In this document: positions 26,001 to 33,938 of the stretch, one piece after another
Layout: each line of letters starts with the position of its first letter
Position numbering within the stretch: position 1 is the first letter of the stretch
From: an uncultured Sanguibacteroides sp.
GTDB taxonomy: Bacteria > Bacteroidota > Bacteroidia > Bacteroidales > Marinifilaceae
Reading direction: 5' to 3'
Length of the DNA: 64,000 bases
Assembly: GCF_900543425.1 (NCBI RefSeq)
Contig: NZ_UQRQ01000003.1
Location: 1 to 64,000, forward strand
Program-made: the position numbers and the translations under genes
Notes under the pieces: generated by a model
Told to the model about the DNA's origin: nothing
Database searches by the model: none
The model's input: only the letters and a program-made list of their open reading frames with translations

Positions 26001-26028
26001 ACACTCTGATAATTAGAGTGTTTTTCTT
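26001..26028 (-). terminator. Terminator of tRNA-Pro
   Basis: ACACTCT and AGAGTGT form a 7-bp stem. On the minus strand the stem is followed by six T residues directly after the tRNA. Confidence 0.75.
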
Positions 26029-26032
26029 TTGT

Positions 26033-26108
26033 TGGTCGGGATGACTGGACTCGAACCAGCGGCCTCCACGTCCCGAACGTGGCGCGCTACCAACTGCGCT
26101 ACATCCCG
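26033..26108 (-). tRNA. tRNA-Pro (anticodon CGG)
   Basis: A complete cloverleaf on the minus strand. The acceptor stem CGGGATG pairs with CATCCCG, the anticodon stem CCACG/CGTGG holds loop TTCGGGA with anticodon CGG, and the T arm is GCTGGTTCGAGTCCAGT. The 3' CCA is encoded, for 76 bases in total. It reads CCG proline codons. Confidence 0.96.
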
Positions 26109-26125
26109 TTTTCGTTTTGCGAGGG

Positions 26126-26133
26126 CAAAGATA
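26126..26133 (-). promoter_or_regulatory. -7 promoter box of tRNA-Pro
   Basis: TATCTTTG on the minus strand lies 17 bases before the tRNA 5' end, back to back with the rbfA promoter. Confidence 0.6.
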
Positions 26134-26156
26134 ATAAAAGTCTAAATTAAAATCGC

Positions 26157-26164
26157 TATCTTTG
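26157..26164 (+). promoter_or_regulatory. -7 promoter box of rbfA
   Basis: TATCTTTG fits TAnnTTTG and lies 35 bases before the rbfA ATG. Confidence 0.6.
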
Positions 26165-26199
26165 TAGAAATTTTTACCGAATCATCAATTTTTCTTGCA

Positions 26200-26535
26200 A
26201 TGGACTCAATCAGACAAAATAAGGTGGGACGCTTAATTCAAAAAGACTTAAGCGAAATGTTTCAGAAGGAGTGTAAAGAGTATACCGTAGGGGCTATTTT
26301 ATCCGTTACAGCCGTGAGGGTCAGCCCGGATTTATCTTACGCGAGAGTATATCTGAGTATATTCCCATCCGAACTAACGGAAAAAGTTCTGACCAGCTTA
26401 ACGGAAAAAAACAAGAACATCCGTTTTATTCTTGGGAAAAAAATCGGTAAACAGATCCGGATTATTCCCGAATTGAAATTTTTCGTGGACGATAGTCTCG
26501 ATTATATTGAAAAAATCGATGAACTTTTAAAATAA
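26200..26535 (+). CDS. rbfA: Ribosome-binding factor A
   Basis: A 111-residue KH-fold protein that helps mature the 30S subunit. It starts MDSIRQNKVGRLIQKDLSEM and holds the family core VSPDLSYARVYLSIF and the C-terminal PELKFFVDDSLDYIEKIDELL. It leads a same-strand cluster with an ABC permease, a cyclophilin and a VanZ-like protein, an order common in Bacteroidota. Confidence 0.95.
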   Translation: MDSIRQNKVGRLIQKDLSEMFQKECKEYTVGAILSVTAVRVSPDLSYARVYLSIFPSELTEKVLTSLTEKNKNIRFILGKKIGKQIRIIPELKFFVDDSLDYIEKIDELLK

Positions 26536-26602
26536 TTTTCGATATCTTCGAGTCCGGTTTTACCAAATAGTTAGTGAAGCTGAAATCCTAAGCTCCCATT
26601 TC

Positions 26603-27811
26603 ATGAATTTATCGGTTTTCATCGCACGGCGATACTTGTTTTCAAAAAAGAAGCAGAATGCCATTAACATCATCTCGATTATCAGCATGATCGGGGTTGC
26701 TATCGGCACGACGGCCCTAATTGTCGTCCTTTCCGTATTCAACGGAATCGACTTGCTTCTAACCGACGCTACCGATAGTTTTACCCCCGACATAACCGTA
26801 TCCCCGGCAAAAGGGAAGTTTTTTAAAACAGACTCCTTACTGATCGAGACCTTGAAACGCACAGAGGGGATTCGATCCTACGATCCCGTCATTGAAGAAA
26901 AGGCCCTGGTAAAGTATGGAAAAAAACTTATTCCCGTAACGGTAAAGGGAGTAGATAAGCATTACGAAGAGCACGCCGGGATAGCCCACACGATTGTCAA
27001 CGGAAAGTATTCTTTAAAAGAAGAAGACAAATACACGGCTATTGTCGGATATTCGATTGCAGCAACCTTAAAGCTCCGACTCGGGTTAACGACTCCCATG
27101 ATCTTTTATTACCCGGATAAAAACTCCTCCTCGACGGCATCGGCCCTGAATAATGAAAATATTTTTCCGACAGCCCTGTTCTCGGCCCAACAGGACATTG
27201 ACGGCAAATACGTCATTACGGACATCGATTTTGCCCGTACTCTTTTTATGGTACCGGGAGAAATCTCTCAAATCGAGATCAAATTAAACGACCCGGACCA
27301 GATTTCAAGTATCAAAACGGAACTCAAAAACGCCATCGACCAACAGCAATACAGGGTAGAAGACAAATACGACACCAACCGTTCTTTCTATGCCATGATG
27401 AAATCGGAAAAATTAGCTATTTTCCTGATATTGCTCTTTATTCTTTTGATCGCCTCGTTCAATATTATCGGATCCGTATCCATGCTGATCATCGATAAAA
27501 AAGAGGATATCGGCATATATCAAGCTCTTGGAATGAGCAGGGAAAAAATCATTTCCATATTTAAATTAGAAGGGAATTTGATTACCGGTATCGGCGCCCT
27601 TATCGGGCTCGTCGTGGGTTCCTTACTCTGTTTGGGGCAGGAATATTTCGGATGGATCACTTTGGGAGAAGGAAATTACATGATCGATGCCTATCCCGTT
27701 AAATTGATAGGTCACGATATATTGATCATCTTGATCTCGGTGATTGCCATTGGCTATCTGGCATCGCATTTTCCCGTAAAATACCTTATTCGTAAAATCG
27801 TTAAAAATTAA
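26603..27811 (+). CDS. FtsX/LolC-type ABC transporter permease
   Basis: A 402-residue inner-membrane protein. It has one N-terminal helix (FIARRYLFSKKKQNAINIIS, then an alanine/valine-rich span), a large periplasmic MacB core domain (about residues 45-245), and three C-terminal helices of the FtsX domain. The topology matches LolC/LolE, which release lipoproteins from the inner membrane. No ATPase gene is adjacent, so LolD would be encoded elsewhere. A role in lipoprotein sorting is likely but not certain. Confidence 0.87.
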   Translation: MNLSVFIARRYLFSKKKQNAINIISIISMIGVAIGTTALIVVLSVFNGIDLLLTDATDSFTPDITVSPAKGKFFKTDSLLIETLKRTEGIRSYDPVIEEKALVKYGKKLIPVTVKGVDKHYEEHAGIAHTIVNGKYSLKEEDKYTAIVGYSIAATLKLRLGLTTPMIFYYPDKNSSSTASALNNENIFPTALFSAQQDIDGKYVITDIDFARTLFMVPGEISQIEIKLNDPDQISSIKTELKNAIDQQQYRVEDKYDTNRSFYAMMKSEKLAIFLILLFILLIASFNIIGSVSMLIIDKKEDIGIYQALGMSREKIISIFKLEGNLITGIGALIGLVVGSLLCLGQEYFGWITLGEGNYMIDAYPVKLIGHDILIILISVIAIGYLASHFPVKYLIRKIVKN

Positions 27812-27815
27812 TTTC

Positions 27816-28643
27816 ATGAGACCTTATTTCTTTATCGGTTTACTTTTTTTCTTATTCGCTATCGCACCCGTTCATAGCTCCGGACAAACAAAAGAGACGC
27901 TCGTCCTGATCGAGACTAATATGGGCACGATGAAAGCCAAATTATACAATGATACTCCCATTCACCGGGATAATTTCATCAAATTAGCCAAAGCCGGACA
28001 TTACGACGGGACTCTCTTTTACAGAACCATTAAAAATTTTATCATCCAAGGCGGTTCTTCCGACAGCAGGAATGCCGTTCCCGGACAAGTTATCGGTTTC
28101 GGTAAGGGAGTTATTATCGACGCAGAAATAAAACCGAATCATTACCATAAAAAAGGAGCTTTGGCAGCTCCCCGCCAACCGGATCGGGTCAATTTTTTCA
28201 AAGAATCGGATATTTCCCAATTTTATATCGTACAAGGGAAAAAATACACTCCCGAAGAGTTAAAGAAAATTGAAAACGCCGTGAATGTTCCGATAAAAAA
28301 AGCCATCCAACACAAATATTTCACGAAAGAAAAAAAAGCCATTCTGGACACGTTACGTGCACAAAAAAAAGTGGCTGAGTTTCGTGAGATCGCAGAAAAA
28401 ATAAAAACGGATATTGCATTCGAGTGGAATCTGAATACCGACAAGATCCATATGCCGGAAGATAAGATCGAGGCTTATACGACCTTAGGAGGTGTTCATC
28501 ACTTGGATAAGGAGTATACGGTATTCGGGGAAGTAATCGAAGGCTTGGAGATTATCGATCGTATTGCTGATTTAAAAACAGATAAACAAGACCGGCCGCT
28601 TACAGACGTAAAAATCATCCGTGTAAAAATTATCGAACAATGA
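27816..28643 (+). CDS. Secreted cyclophilin-type peptidyl-prolyl isomerase with a helical insert
   Basis: A 275-residue protein with a signal peptide (MRPYFFIGLLFFLFAIAPVHSSG). The cyclophilin domain is split: the first part (NMGTMKAKLYNDTPIHRDNF, FYRTIKNFIIQGG, then SQFYIVQG) is followed by a lysine-rich helical insert of about 70 residues before the last part (YTTLGGVHHLDKEYTVFGEV). The C-terminus overlaps the next gene by four bases. A second lipoprotein paralogue with an insert at the same place is encoded at 60.7-61.5 kb. It probably assists folding in the periplasm. Confidence 0.9.
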   Translation: MRPYFFIGLLFFLFAIAPVHSSGQTKETLVLIETNMGTMKAKLYNDTPIHRDNFIKLAKAGHYDGTLFYRTIKNFIIQGGSSDSRNAVPGQVIGFGKGVIIDAEIKPNHYHKKGALAAPRQPDRVNFFKESDISQFYIVQGKKYTPEELKKIENAVNVPIKKAIQHKYFTKEKKAILDTLRAQKKVAEFREIAEKIKTDIAFEWNLNTDKIHMPEDKIEAYTTLGGVHHLDKEYTVFGEVIEGLEIIDRIADLKTDKQDRPLTDVKIIRVKIIEQ

Positions 28644-29047
28644 TACCACGCAAACAAACTCTCTTACTCAGAAATATCATTTGGGCTCTCGTCATTTTTA
28701 TCCTGTGTGCCATGCCTTCCGAATCGGTCCCCGATCCGCATTTAAACATCCCGCACCTGGACAAGGTCGTACATTTCGGTATGTTTTTTATCATGGCCAT
28801 CTTTTTATGCAGCGAATTGCATTATCAAACCCGACTACGTATCAATACCATTTTTTGGGTAACCGTGGTCTTCAGCTTTATTTACGGCGGATTGATCGAG
28901 ATTTTACAGGCGACCTATTTCCAGCGCGGAGGAGAATGGGGCGACCTGCTGGCCGATGTACTGGGAGCCATTGTCGGCTGTCTCCTCTATCCCGCAGTTA
29001 AAAGACAAAAAGACAAATTATTATCCCGAATCAAAAACAAGTTTTAA
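28640..29047 (+). CDS. VanZ-like membrane protein
   Basis: A 135-residue protein with four transmembrane helices and the VanZ pattern HLDKVVHFGMF in the first loop and GGLIEILQ plus WGDLLADVLGAIVG later. The founding VanZ affects teicoplanin tolerance in Gram-positives. The function in Bacteroidota is unknown. It starts inside the end of the cyclophilin gene (ATGA overlap), so translation is probably coupled. Only three bases separate its stop from the convergent EamA gene. Confidence 0.88.
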   Translation: MIPRKQTLLLRNIIWALVIFILCAMPSESVPDPHLNIPHLDKVVHFGMFFIMAIFLCSELHYQTRLRINTIFWVTVVFSFIYGGLIEILQATYFQRGGEWGDLLADVLGAIVGCLLYPAVKRQKDKLLSRIKNKF

Positions 29048-29050
29048 TAG

Positions 29051-29974
29051 CTATCTCCTCAGTAAAAGAACATGAAGCATATGCCTGATTCCTTCCATAC
29101 TCCTCTGAATCACCTTAGATAGAATAATTAAAGTCACCGATAAAATAATCAACAGAATTCCTGCGGCCAGGTTAGGAGTAAAGGGTTCCCCGAAAACAAA
29201 CACCCCTACGCATACGGCCGTTAAAGGTTCCATGGCTCCCAGAACGGAAGTATAGGTAGAGCCGATGTATTGTACGGACCACACCATGGTGATACAAGAG
29301 ACCATAGTAGGTATTACGGCCAATAATACCACATTAAGCCAAGACTCCCAATCGGGCAATATTTGCATTCCCTCCGCACATTGAGCCTTTGTAAAAAAGA
29401 GCACCATGCCGACAAGCAACGAATAAAATGTAATTTTAGTCCCGTTCATATGCTGTACCCCGGACTTGTTTACTCCTACAATGTAAAGGGCATAGCTCAA
29501 CGCGGACAATAATACGACGATGATACCGGCAATACTTAAGGATCCGTCTCCGTCCCCCATATACAACAAAGCCACCCCGATAATCGCCACCCCGATAGCA
29601 AGATTCGTAATCCATGAAATCTTTTCACGAAACAAAGTACGCATCAACACGGCGACAAACACCGGGTAAAGAAATAAAATCGTAGCAGCAATTCCCGCGG
29701 CCATCAACCGGTAGCTCCAGAACAGGAACATGGCGGATGCCGAATAAAAAATGCCTAAGCCTATCAACGTCAACAACTCTTTAGGGGTAACCCGAAAAGA
29801 CTCTCCCCGAACCCACATCAATCCTCCGATAGCTATCGCTGCAATCAGAAAACGATAACAAAGGATAGAGTCAAAATGTACCCCTTTTGCCATAATCGGC
29901 AAAGAGAACAAGGGTATTAATCCAAACGTCGCAGCCGAAACACTTCCATAAATAAACCCCTTTGTTTTACTCAT
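29051..29974 (-). CDS. EamA family (DMT) transporter
   Basis: A 307-residue inner-membrane protein with ten predicted helices in two EamA repeats (about residues 7-135 and 150-290). It belongs to the drug/metabolite transporter superfamily. The substrate cannot be predicted. It is unusual here in having a real Shine-Dalgarno sequence, AGGAGG, just before the ATG, which most genes in this window lack. Confidence 0.9.
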   Translation of the reverse strand: MSKTKGFIYGSVSAATFGLIPLFSLPIMAKGVHFDSILCYRFLIAAIAIGGLMWVRGESFRVTPKELLTLIGLGIFYSASAMFLFWSYRLMAAGIAATILFLYPVFVAVLMRTLFREKISWITNLAIGVAIIGVALLYMGDGDGSLSIAGIIVVLLSALSYALYIVGVNKSGVQHMNGTKITFYSLLVGMVLFFTKAQCAEGMQILPDWESWLNVVLLAVIPTMVSCITMVWSVQYIGSTYTSVLGAMEPLTAVCVGVFVFGEPFTPNLAAGILLIILSVTLIILSKVIQRSMEGIRHMLHVLLLRR

Positions 29975-29976
29975 AA

Positions 29977-29984
29977 CTCCTCCT
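29977..29984 (-). promoter_or_regulatory. Canonical Shine-Dalgarno sequence of the EamA gene
   Basis: AGGAGGAG on the minus strand ends two bases before the ATG at 29974. Strong SD sites are rare in Bacteroidota, so this stands out from the neighbours. Confidence 0.5.
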
Positions 29985-30168
29985 TTACGCTTCTATAAAA
30001 TTTCCTTCGCGAAAATAATACATTTTCGGTGCCGTTATTCTTCTGTCGAAAAGATTATACTATTTTTCATTCTTCGATTTTACATTGACGATCAATACAT
30101 TACATTCTATTCATTCCTTATTCTATGAAAAGCACCCGAAACAAATTTGAACTTCTCCCTTATTCGGA

Positions 30169-30176
30169 TAAATTTG
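30169..30176 (+). promoter_or_regulatory. -7 promoter box of the MGMT-acetyltransferase pair
   Basis: TAAATTTG fits TAnnTTTG. It lies inside the longest open frame of the MGMT gene and supports the later GTG start at 30200. Confidence 0.45.
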
Positions 30177-30199
30177 TTTGTCGTTTTAAATTCATAGCC

Positions 30200-30514
30200 G
30201 TGAAAAAGATCGTAATAAAAAAAGACTTCTACCTGGATGTATATCAAATCGTAAAAGAGATACCTTCCGGTTTTGTCAGTACCTACGGACAGATTGCCCG
30301 TCTGTCCGGGCAACCGCAATACTCCAGATTGGTAGGACGGGCAATGTCTCTCGCCCCGACCTCCTTAAATTTACCCTGCCACCGGGTTGTAAACAGTCAG
30401 GGACGTACGGTTCCGGGATGGACAGAACAAAAAGAACTACTTCTCGCGGAAAATATCACGTTTAAATCGAACGGTTGTGTCGATTTAAAAAGACATCTTT
30501 GGAGATTATTTTAA
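30200..30514 (+). CDS. Short MGMT-family DNA alkyltransferase (C-terminal domain only)
   Basis: A protein of about 104 residues consisting only of the methylated-DNA cysteine methyltransferase domain: a winged-helix part (IPSGFVSTYGQIARLSG, GRAMSLAP) and the active-site motif PCHRV with the acceptor cysteine kept. Alkyltransferase-like proteins replace that cysteine, so this one could repair O6-alkylguanine directly. The frame extends upstream to an ATG at 30125, but those 25 residues do not look conserved and a promoter box lies within them. The start is therefore uncertain. Confidence 0.8.
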   Translation: MKKIVIKKDFYLDVYQIVKEIPSGFVSTYGQIARLSGQPQYSRLVGRAMSLAPTSLNLPCHRVVNSQGRTVPGWTEQKELLLAENITFKSNGCVDLKRHLWRLF

Positions 30515-30525
30515 GAACACGAACC

Positions 30526-31110
30526 ATGACAGAAAAAGAAAAAATGCTGACCGGTAAGATGTACATCGCCTCGGGAGAAGAGTTGACAGCCGAACGACTA
30601 CATGCCAAAGAACTTTTATCCGAATTCAACGCTCTACCTCCCAGTGAACAGGAAAGGCGAAACGTTATTTTGAAGCAGTTACTGGGCAAGACCGAAGCAC
30701 AATATTACATAGAACCGCCTTTCCGATGTGATTACGGTTATAACATTACCATCGGAAAAAACTTTTATGCCAATTACAACTGTACGATCCTGGACTGTGC
30801 CAAAATAGAGATAGGAGATCATGTCCTTTTGGGTCCCAATGTATCTCTTTTTACAGCCGGACATCCGTTAGAGGCAGATGAAAGGATCAAAGGGTTGGAA
30901 TACGCTTATCCCATCACGATCGGCAATAACGTATGGATCGGAGGAGGAACCATTATTAATCCGGGCATTACGATCGGAGACAACAGCATCATCGGATCAG
31001 GCAGTATCGTTACCAAAGATATTCCGGCAAATGTAGTCGCTGCAGGTAATCCTTGCAGGATCATCCGAAAACTCGATAATAACGAAGACGATAAAACGCA
31101 ATCACGGTAA
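30526..31110 (+). CDS. Sugar O-acetyltransferase (maltose/galactoside acetyltransferase family)
   Basis: A 194-residue enzyme with the N-terminal Mac domain (EKEKMLTGKMYIASGEELTA) and a left-handed beta-helix of hexapeptide repeats (ITIGKNFYANYNC to ITIGDNSIIGSGSIVTKDIP). The catalytic histidine is in FTAGHP. It transfers acetyl from acetyl-CoA to a sugar hydroxyl, the sugar being unknown. It starts 11 bases after the MGMT stop, so the two are probably co-transcribed. Confidence 0.9.
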   Translation: MTEKEKMLTGKMYIASGEELTAERLHAKELLSEFNALPPSEQERRNVILKQLLGKTEAQYYIEPPFRCDYGYNITIGKNFYANYNCTILDCAKIEIGDHVLLGPNVSLFTAGHPLEADERIKGLEYAYPITIGNNVWIGGGTIINPGITIGDNSIIGSGSIVTKDIPANVVAAGNPCRIIRKLDNNEDDKTQSR

Positions 31111-31169
31111 AAGCGGATGTTCTTCATAAAAATAACCCGCAATAGTAGAAAATAGAACACTCTTTTTTT

Positions 31170-31177
31170 TAACTTTG
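31170..31177 (+). promoter_or_regulatory. -7 promoter box of pheS
   Basis: TAACTTTG fits TAnnTTTG and lies 28 bases before the pheS ATG. Confidence 0.6.
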
Positions 31178-31205
31178 CCCTCCAAGGATTTCAAAATTAG
31201 AGAAG

Positions 31206-32228
31206 ATGTTAGATAAGATTAAACAACTCTGTGCCGAAATCGGCAGTTTTAAGGCAAACCACCTTGAAGAGGTGGAGGAATTCAGGATTAAACATTTGAG
31301 TAAGAAGGGAACGATTGCAGCTCTTTTTGATGACTTTAAAAATGTACCTGTAGAACAGAAGAAGGCGATCGGACAGGCATTGAACGAATTAAAAACAACC
31401 GCATTGACCAAGGTGAACGAGTTGAAAGAAATGCTTTCCAACGTTCAGGACGGCAAAAGCGACATCGATCTGACCATGCCGGGAGATCCTCTTAAATTAG
31501 GAACCCGTCATCCGCTCTCTATCGTGAAAAATGAAATTCTGTCTATCTTTAACAAATTAGGTTTTACCATATCCGAAGGACCGGAAATCGAAGACGACTG
31601 GCACAATTTTTCAGCTCTGAATTTCCCGGAAGAACACCCCGCACGCGATATGCAGGATACCTTCTTCATCCAAAAAAATCCGGATTTGGTATTACATACC
31701 CATACCTCGTCCGTTCAGGTACGGGATATGGAGACCCACGAATTACCGATCCGTTTGGTGACACCCGGACGCGTATTCCGCAACGAAGCGATTTCCGCTC
31801 GGGCACATTGTATATTTCATCAAATCGAAGCCCTCTACATCGACGAAAACGTATCGTTTGCCGACCTGAAACAAACCCTAACCTATTTTGCAAAAGAGTT
31901 TTTCGGACCGGAAACCGAAATCCGGTTGAGACCCTCTTATTTTCCGTTCACGGAGCCTTCTGCCGAGATGGATGTCTCCTGTACCCTTTGTCATGGGAAA
32001 GGATGCAACGTATGTAAGGGAACCGGCTGGCTGGAAATCATGGGTTGCGGAATGGTCGATCCCAATGTATTGGAATTAAACGGAATAGATAAAGACAAAT
32101 ACACCGGATTCGCTTTAGGAATGGGGATCGAACGCATCTCCATGTTAAAGTACGGCATCAAAGATCTACGTCTTTTCTTTGAAAACGATATCCGATTCCT
32201 GGAACAGTTCTCTGCAGCGGGAATCTAA
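31206..32228 (+). CDS. pheS: Phenylalanine-tRNA ligase alpha subunit
   Basis: A class II aminoacyl-tRNA synthetase catalytic subunit of 340 residues. It has an N-terminal coiled coil (residues 1-85) and the class II core with motif 2 (HELPIRLVTPGRVFRNE), the cysteine-rich loop CTLCHGKGCNVCKG and motif 3 (GFALGMGIERISMLKYGI). pheT is not adjacent and must be elsewhere, which is normal for this phylum. Confidence 0.97.
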   Translation: MLDKIKQLCAEIGSFKANHLEEVEEFRIKHLSKKGTIAALFDDFKNVPVEQKKAIGQALNELKTTALTKVNELKEMLSNVQDGKSDIDLTMPGDPLKLGTRHPLSIVKNEILSIFNKLGFTISEGPEIEDDWHNFSALNFPEEHPARDMQDTFFIQKNPDLVLHTHTSSVQVRDMETHELPIRLVTPGRVFRNEAISARAHCIFHQIEALYIDENVSFADLKQTLTYFAKEFFGPETEIRLRPSYFPFTEPSAEMDVSCTLCHGKGCNVCKGTGWLEIMGCGMVDPNVLELNGIDKDKYTGFALGMGIERISMLKYGIKDLRLFFENDIRFLEQFSAAGI

Positions 32229-32315
32229 TTCTATTCTATGATGTTGTGATTAAGGGATTCTGTGATTGAAACTTCTACAATCGCCGAATCGCTTAATTCT
32301 TTAATCGTAAAATAT
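32229..32315. repeat. Intergenic repeat words after pheS
   Basis: GTGATTAAGGGATTCTGTGATTG is followed by CAATCGCCGAATCGCTTAATTC, an imperfect inverted pair of the dispersed family. Confidence 0.5.
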
Positions 32316-33164
32316 ATGAACATACTTTTTTGTATCATTTTTTTCTTTTGCTGTCAGCCATGTAATCCGTTGCAACCGGAGGATCAGGCTATATTGGATC
32401 GTTTTTTTAAATACGCGGAAAAAAATCAACTCTCGCATCTTTCTTTTCAAGAACGGATCGTAAAAACAGGTGAATTTTTCCTGAACACCCCTTACCGGGG
32501 AGGTACACTTGAAGGAAACGAAAAAGAGCAATTGGTGGTGAATCTGCGGCAGTTGGACTGTGTCACCTTCGTAGACAACGTCATGGCCCTCGCCTTACTA
32601 AAACGATACGATACCGAAGCTTACAAGGAATTTTTATCCAACCTGCAAAAGATCAGATACAGAAACTGTAAAATATCGAATTATACCTCCCGGTTACACT
32701 ATTCAACGGATTGGCTTTACGAAATGCAACGGATCGGATTCGTTTCAGACGTAACGGAATCGAGCGGGGGCACACCCTTTCCGAACAAAGTCGGTTTTAT
32801 CTCTCAAAATCACCGAAGATATCCGGCATTGGTAAAAGATTCCACACTGATCTCCGAAATTTCACGAATCGAACGAGACATCAATGCAAGAAACTATTTT
32901 TATATCCCTAAAAAGAAGGTGAATGAAAAAGCCGGACAAGTTCGAAACGGGGACATCATTCTGATTACGACAAACCGAAAAGGACTCGATACTTCGCACG
33001 TGGGAATTGCCATTGAAAAAAACGGAAGCATCTATCTTTTACATGCTTCTCTTACAGCCAAGAAAGTCATCGTATCCGATGTCCCTCTCGCCACCTATTT
33101 AAATCAAATTTCTTCCCACACGGGAATTATAATCGCCCGCCCGTCAGATATTAACCAAAATTAA
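32316..33164 (+). CDS. DUF1460 family N-acetylmuramoyl-L-alanine amidase-like lipoprotein
   Basis: A 282-residue secreted protein. The short hydrophobic N-terminus (MNILFCIIFFFCCQPC) ends in cysteines and is probably a lipoprotein signal. The DUF1460 domain has an NlpC/P60-like fold, with the likely catalytic cysteine in LRQLDCVTFVDN and histidine in DTSHVGIAIE. Characterised relatives cleave the N-acetylmuramic acid to L-alanine bond or act on cell-wall peptides. The start is set at 32316 because the upstream in-frame part lies in repeat DNA. Confidence 0.87.
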   Translation: MNILFCIIFFFCCQPCNPLQPEDQAILDRFFKYAEKNQLSHLSFQERIVKTGEFFLNTPYRGGTLEGNEKEQLVVNLRQLDCVTFVDNVMALALLKRYDTEAYKEFLSNLQKIRYRNCKISNYTSRLHYSTDWLYEMQRIGFVSDVTESSGGTPFPNKVGFISQNHRRYPALVKDSTLISEISRIERDINARNYFYIPKKKVNEKAGQVRNGDIILITTNRKGLDTSHVGIAIEKNGSIYLLHASLTAKKVIVSDVPLATYLNQISSHTGIIIARPSDINQN

Positions 33165-33187
33165 CACCATTACACCCGAACAAACTT

Positions 33188-33195
33188 TATATTTG
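33188..33195 (+). promoter_or_regulatory. -7 promoter box of the lpoB operon
   Basis: TATATTTG fits TAnnTTTG and predicts a leader of about 115 bases before the lpoB-like ATG. Confidence 0.55.
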
Positions 33196-33235
33196 GTCGG
33201 ATTATTGTAATAAAATTTTCAAAGAGTCAACCAAA

Positions 33236-33287
33236 CGGGAGGTTTTCACGTAATTATCCCATATTACTGATAAACCGGGAGGTTTTC
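33236..33287 (+). repeat. 12-bp direct repeat in the lpoB leader
   Basis: CGGGAGGTTTTC occurs at 33236-33247 and 33276-33287, both inside the predicted 5' untranslated region. The second copy lies 29 bases before the ATG. It may be a protein or RNA binding site. Confidence 0.5.
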
Positions 33288-33316
33288 CCAACATGTATAA
33301 CCTAAAAAAAGAAAAT

Positions 33317-33913
33317 ATGAAAAAACTACTTATCGGAACATTTCTTTTAGTAACGTTTGCTTTATTAAGCGGATGCGGAAGCAGAAACATCACCCGTGTA
33401 AATTCAAATGAAACCATCGATTTAAGCGGAAGATGGAATGACTCGGATTCCCGGTTAGTATCGGAAGCAATGGTTGCCGACCTACTTACAGCCTCTTGGC
33501 CTGCCAAATACACGAAAGATACGGGAAAACGCCCGGTCATTGTCGTTGGATTGATCGAAAACAAGAGTCACGAACATATCAATTCCGAAACCTTTATCAA
33601 AGACATTGAAAAAGCCATTATCCGGGACGGTAATATCCGTCTTGTCGTTGCCGGAGAGAAACGAAACGAACTCCGGAAAGAACGGGCAGAACAGCAGGAC
33701 TATTCAGCTCCCGAAACCATTAAAAAATGGGGACGCGAATTAGGAGCTGATTTTATTCTTCAGGGAACCATCAACAGCATCGTCGATTCCTATAAAAAAC
33801 AAAAGGTCGTGATGTATCAAATAGACCTGCAACTGACCAATATCGAAACAAACGAAGTGGTCTGGATGGGTGATAAGAAAATCAAAAAACAGATCAAAGA
33901 CCGGGTACTTTAA
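33317..33913 (+). CDS. LpoB-like penicillin-binding protein activator (lipoprotein)
   Basis: A 198-residue outer-membrane lipoprotein with lipobox LSGC near residue 20. The LpoB/PF13036 domain begins around residue 45 (SRLVSEAMVADLLTASW) and includes VIVVGLIENKSHEHINSETF and ELGADFILQGTINSIVD. E. coli LpoB activates PBP1b. A 25-base gap separates it from the COG3014 lipoprotein gene, an association seen in several phyla, which suggests joint work on envelope or peptidoglycan. The target enzyme is unknown. Confidence 0.85.
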   Translation: MKKLLIGTFLLVTFALLSGCGSRNITRVNSNETIDLSGRWNDSDSRLVSEAMVADLLTASWPAKYTKDTGKRPVIVVGLIENKSHEHINSETFIKDIEKAIIRDGNIRLVVAGEKRNELRKERAEQQDYSAPETIKKWGRELGADFILQGTINSIVDSYKKQKVVMYQIDLQLTNIETNEVVWMGDKKIKKQIKDRVL

Positions 33914-33938
33914 AAACTATACTCGTTAGGGTTTATTC

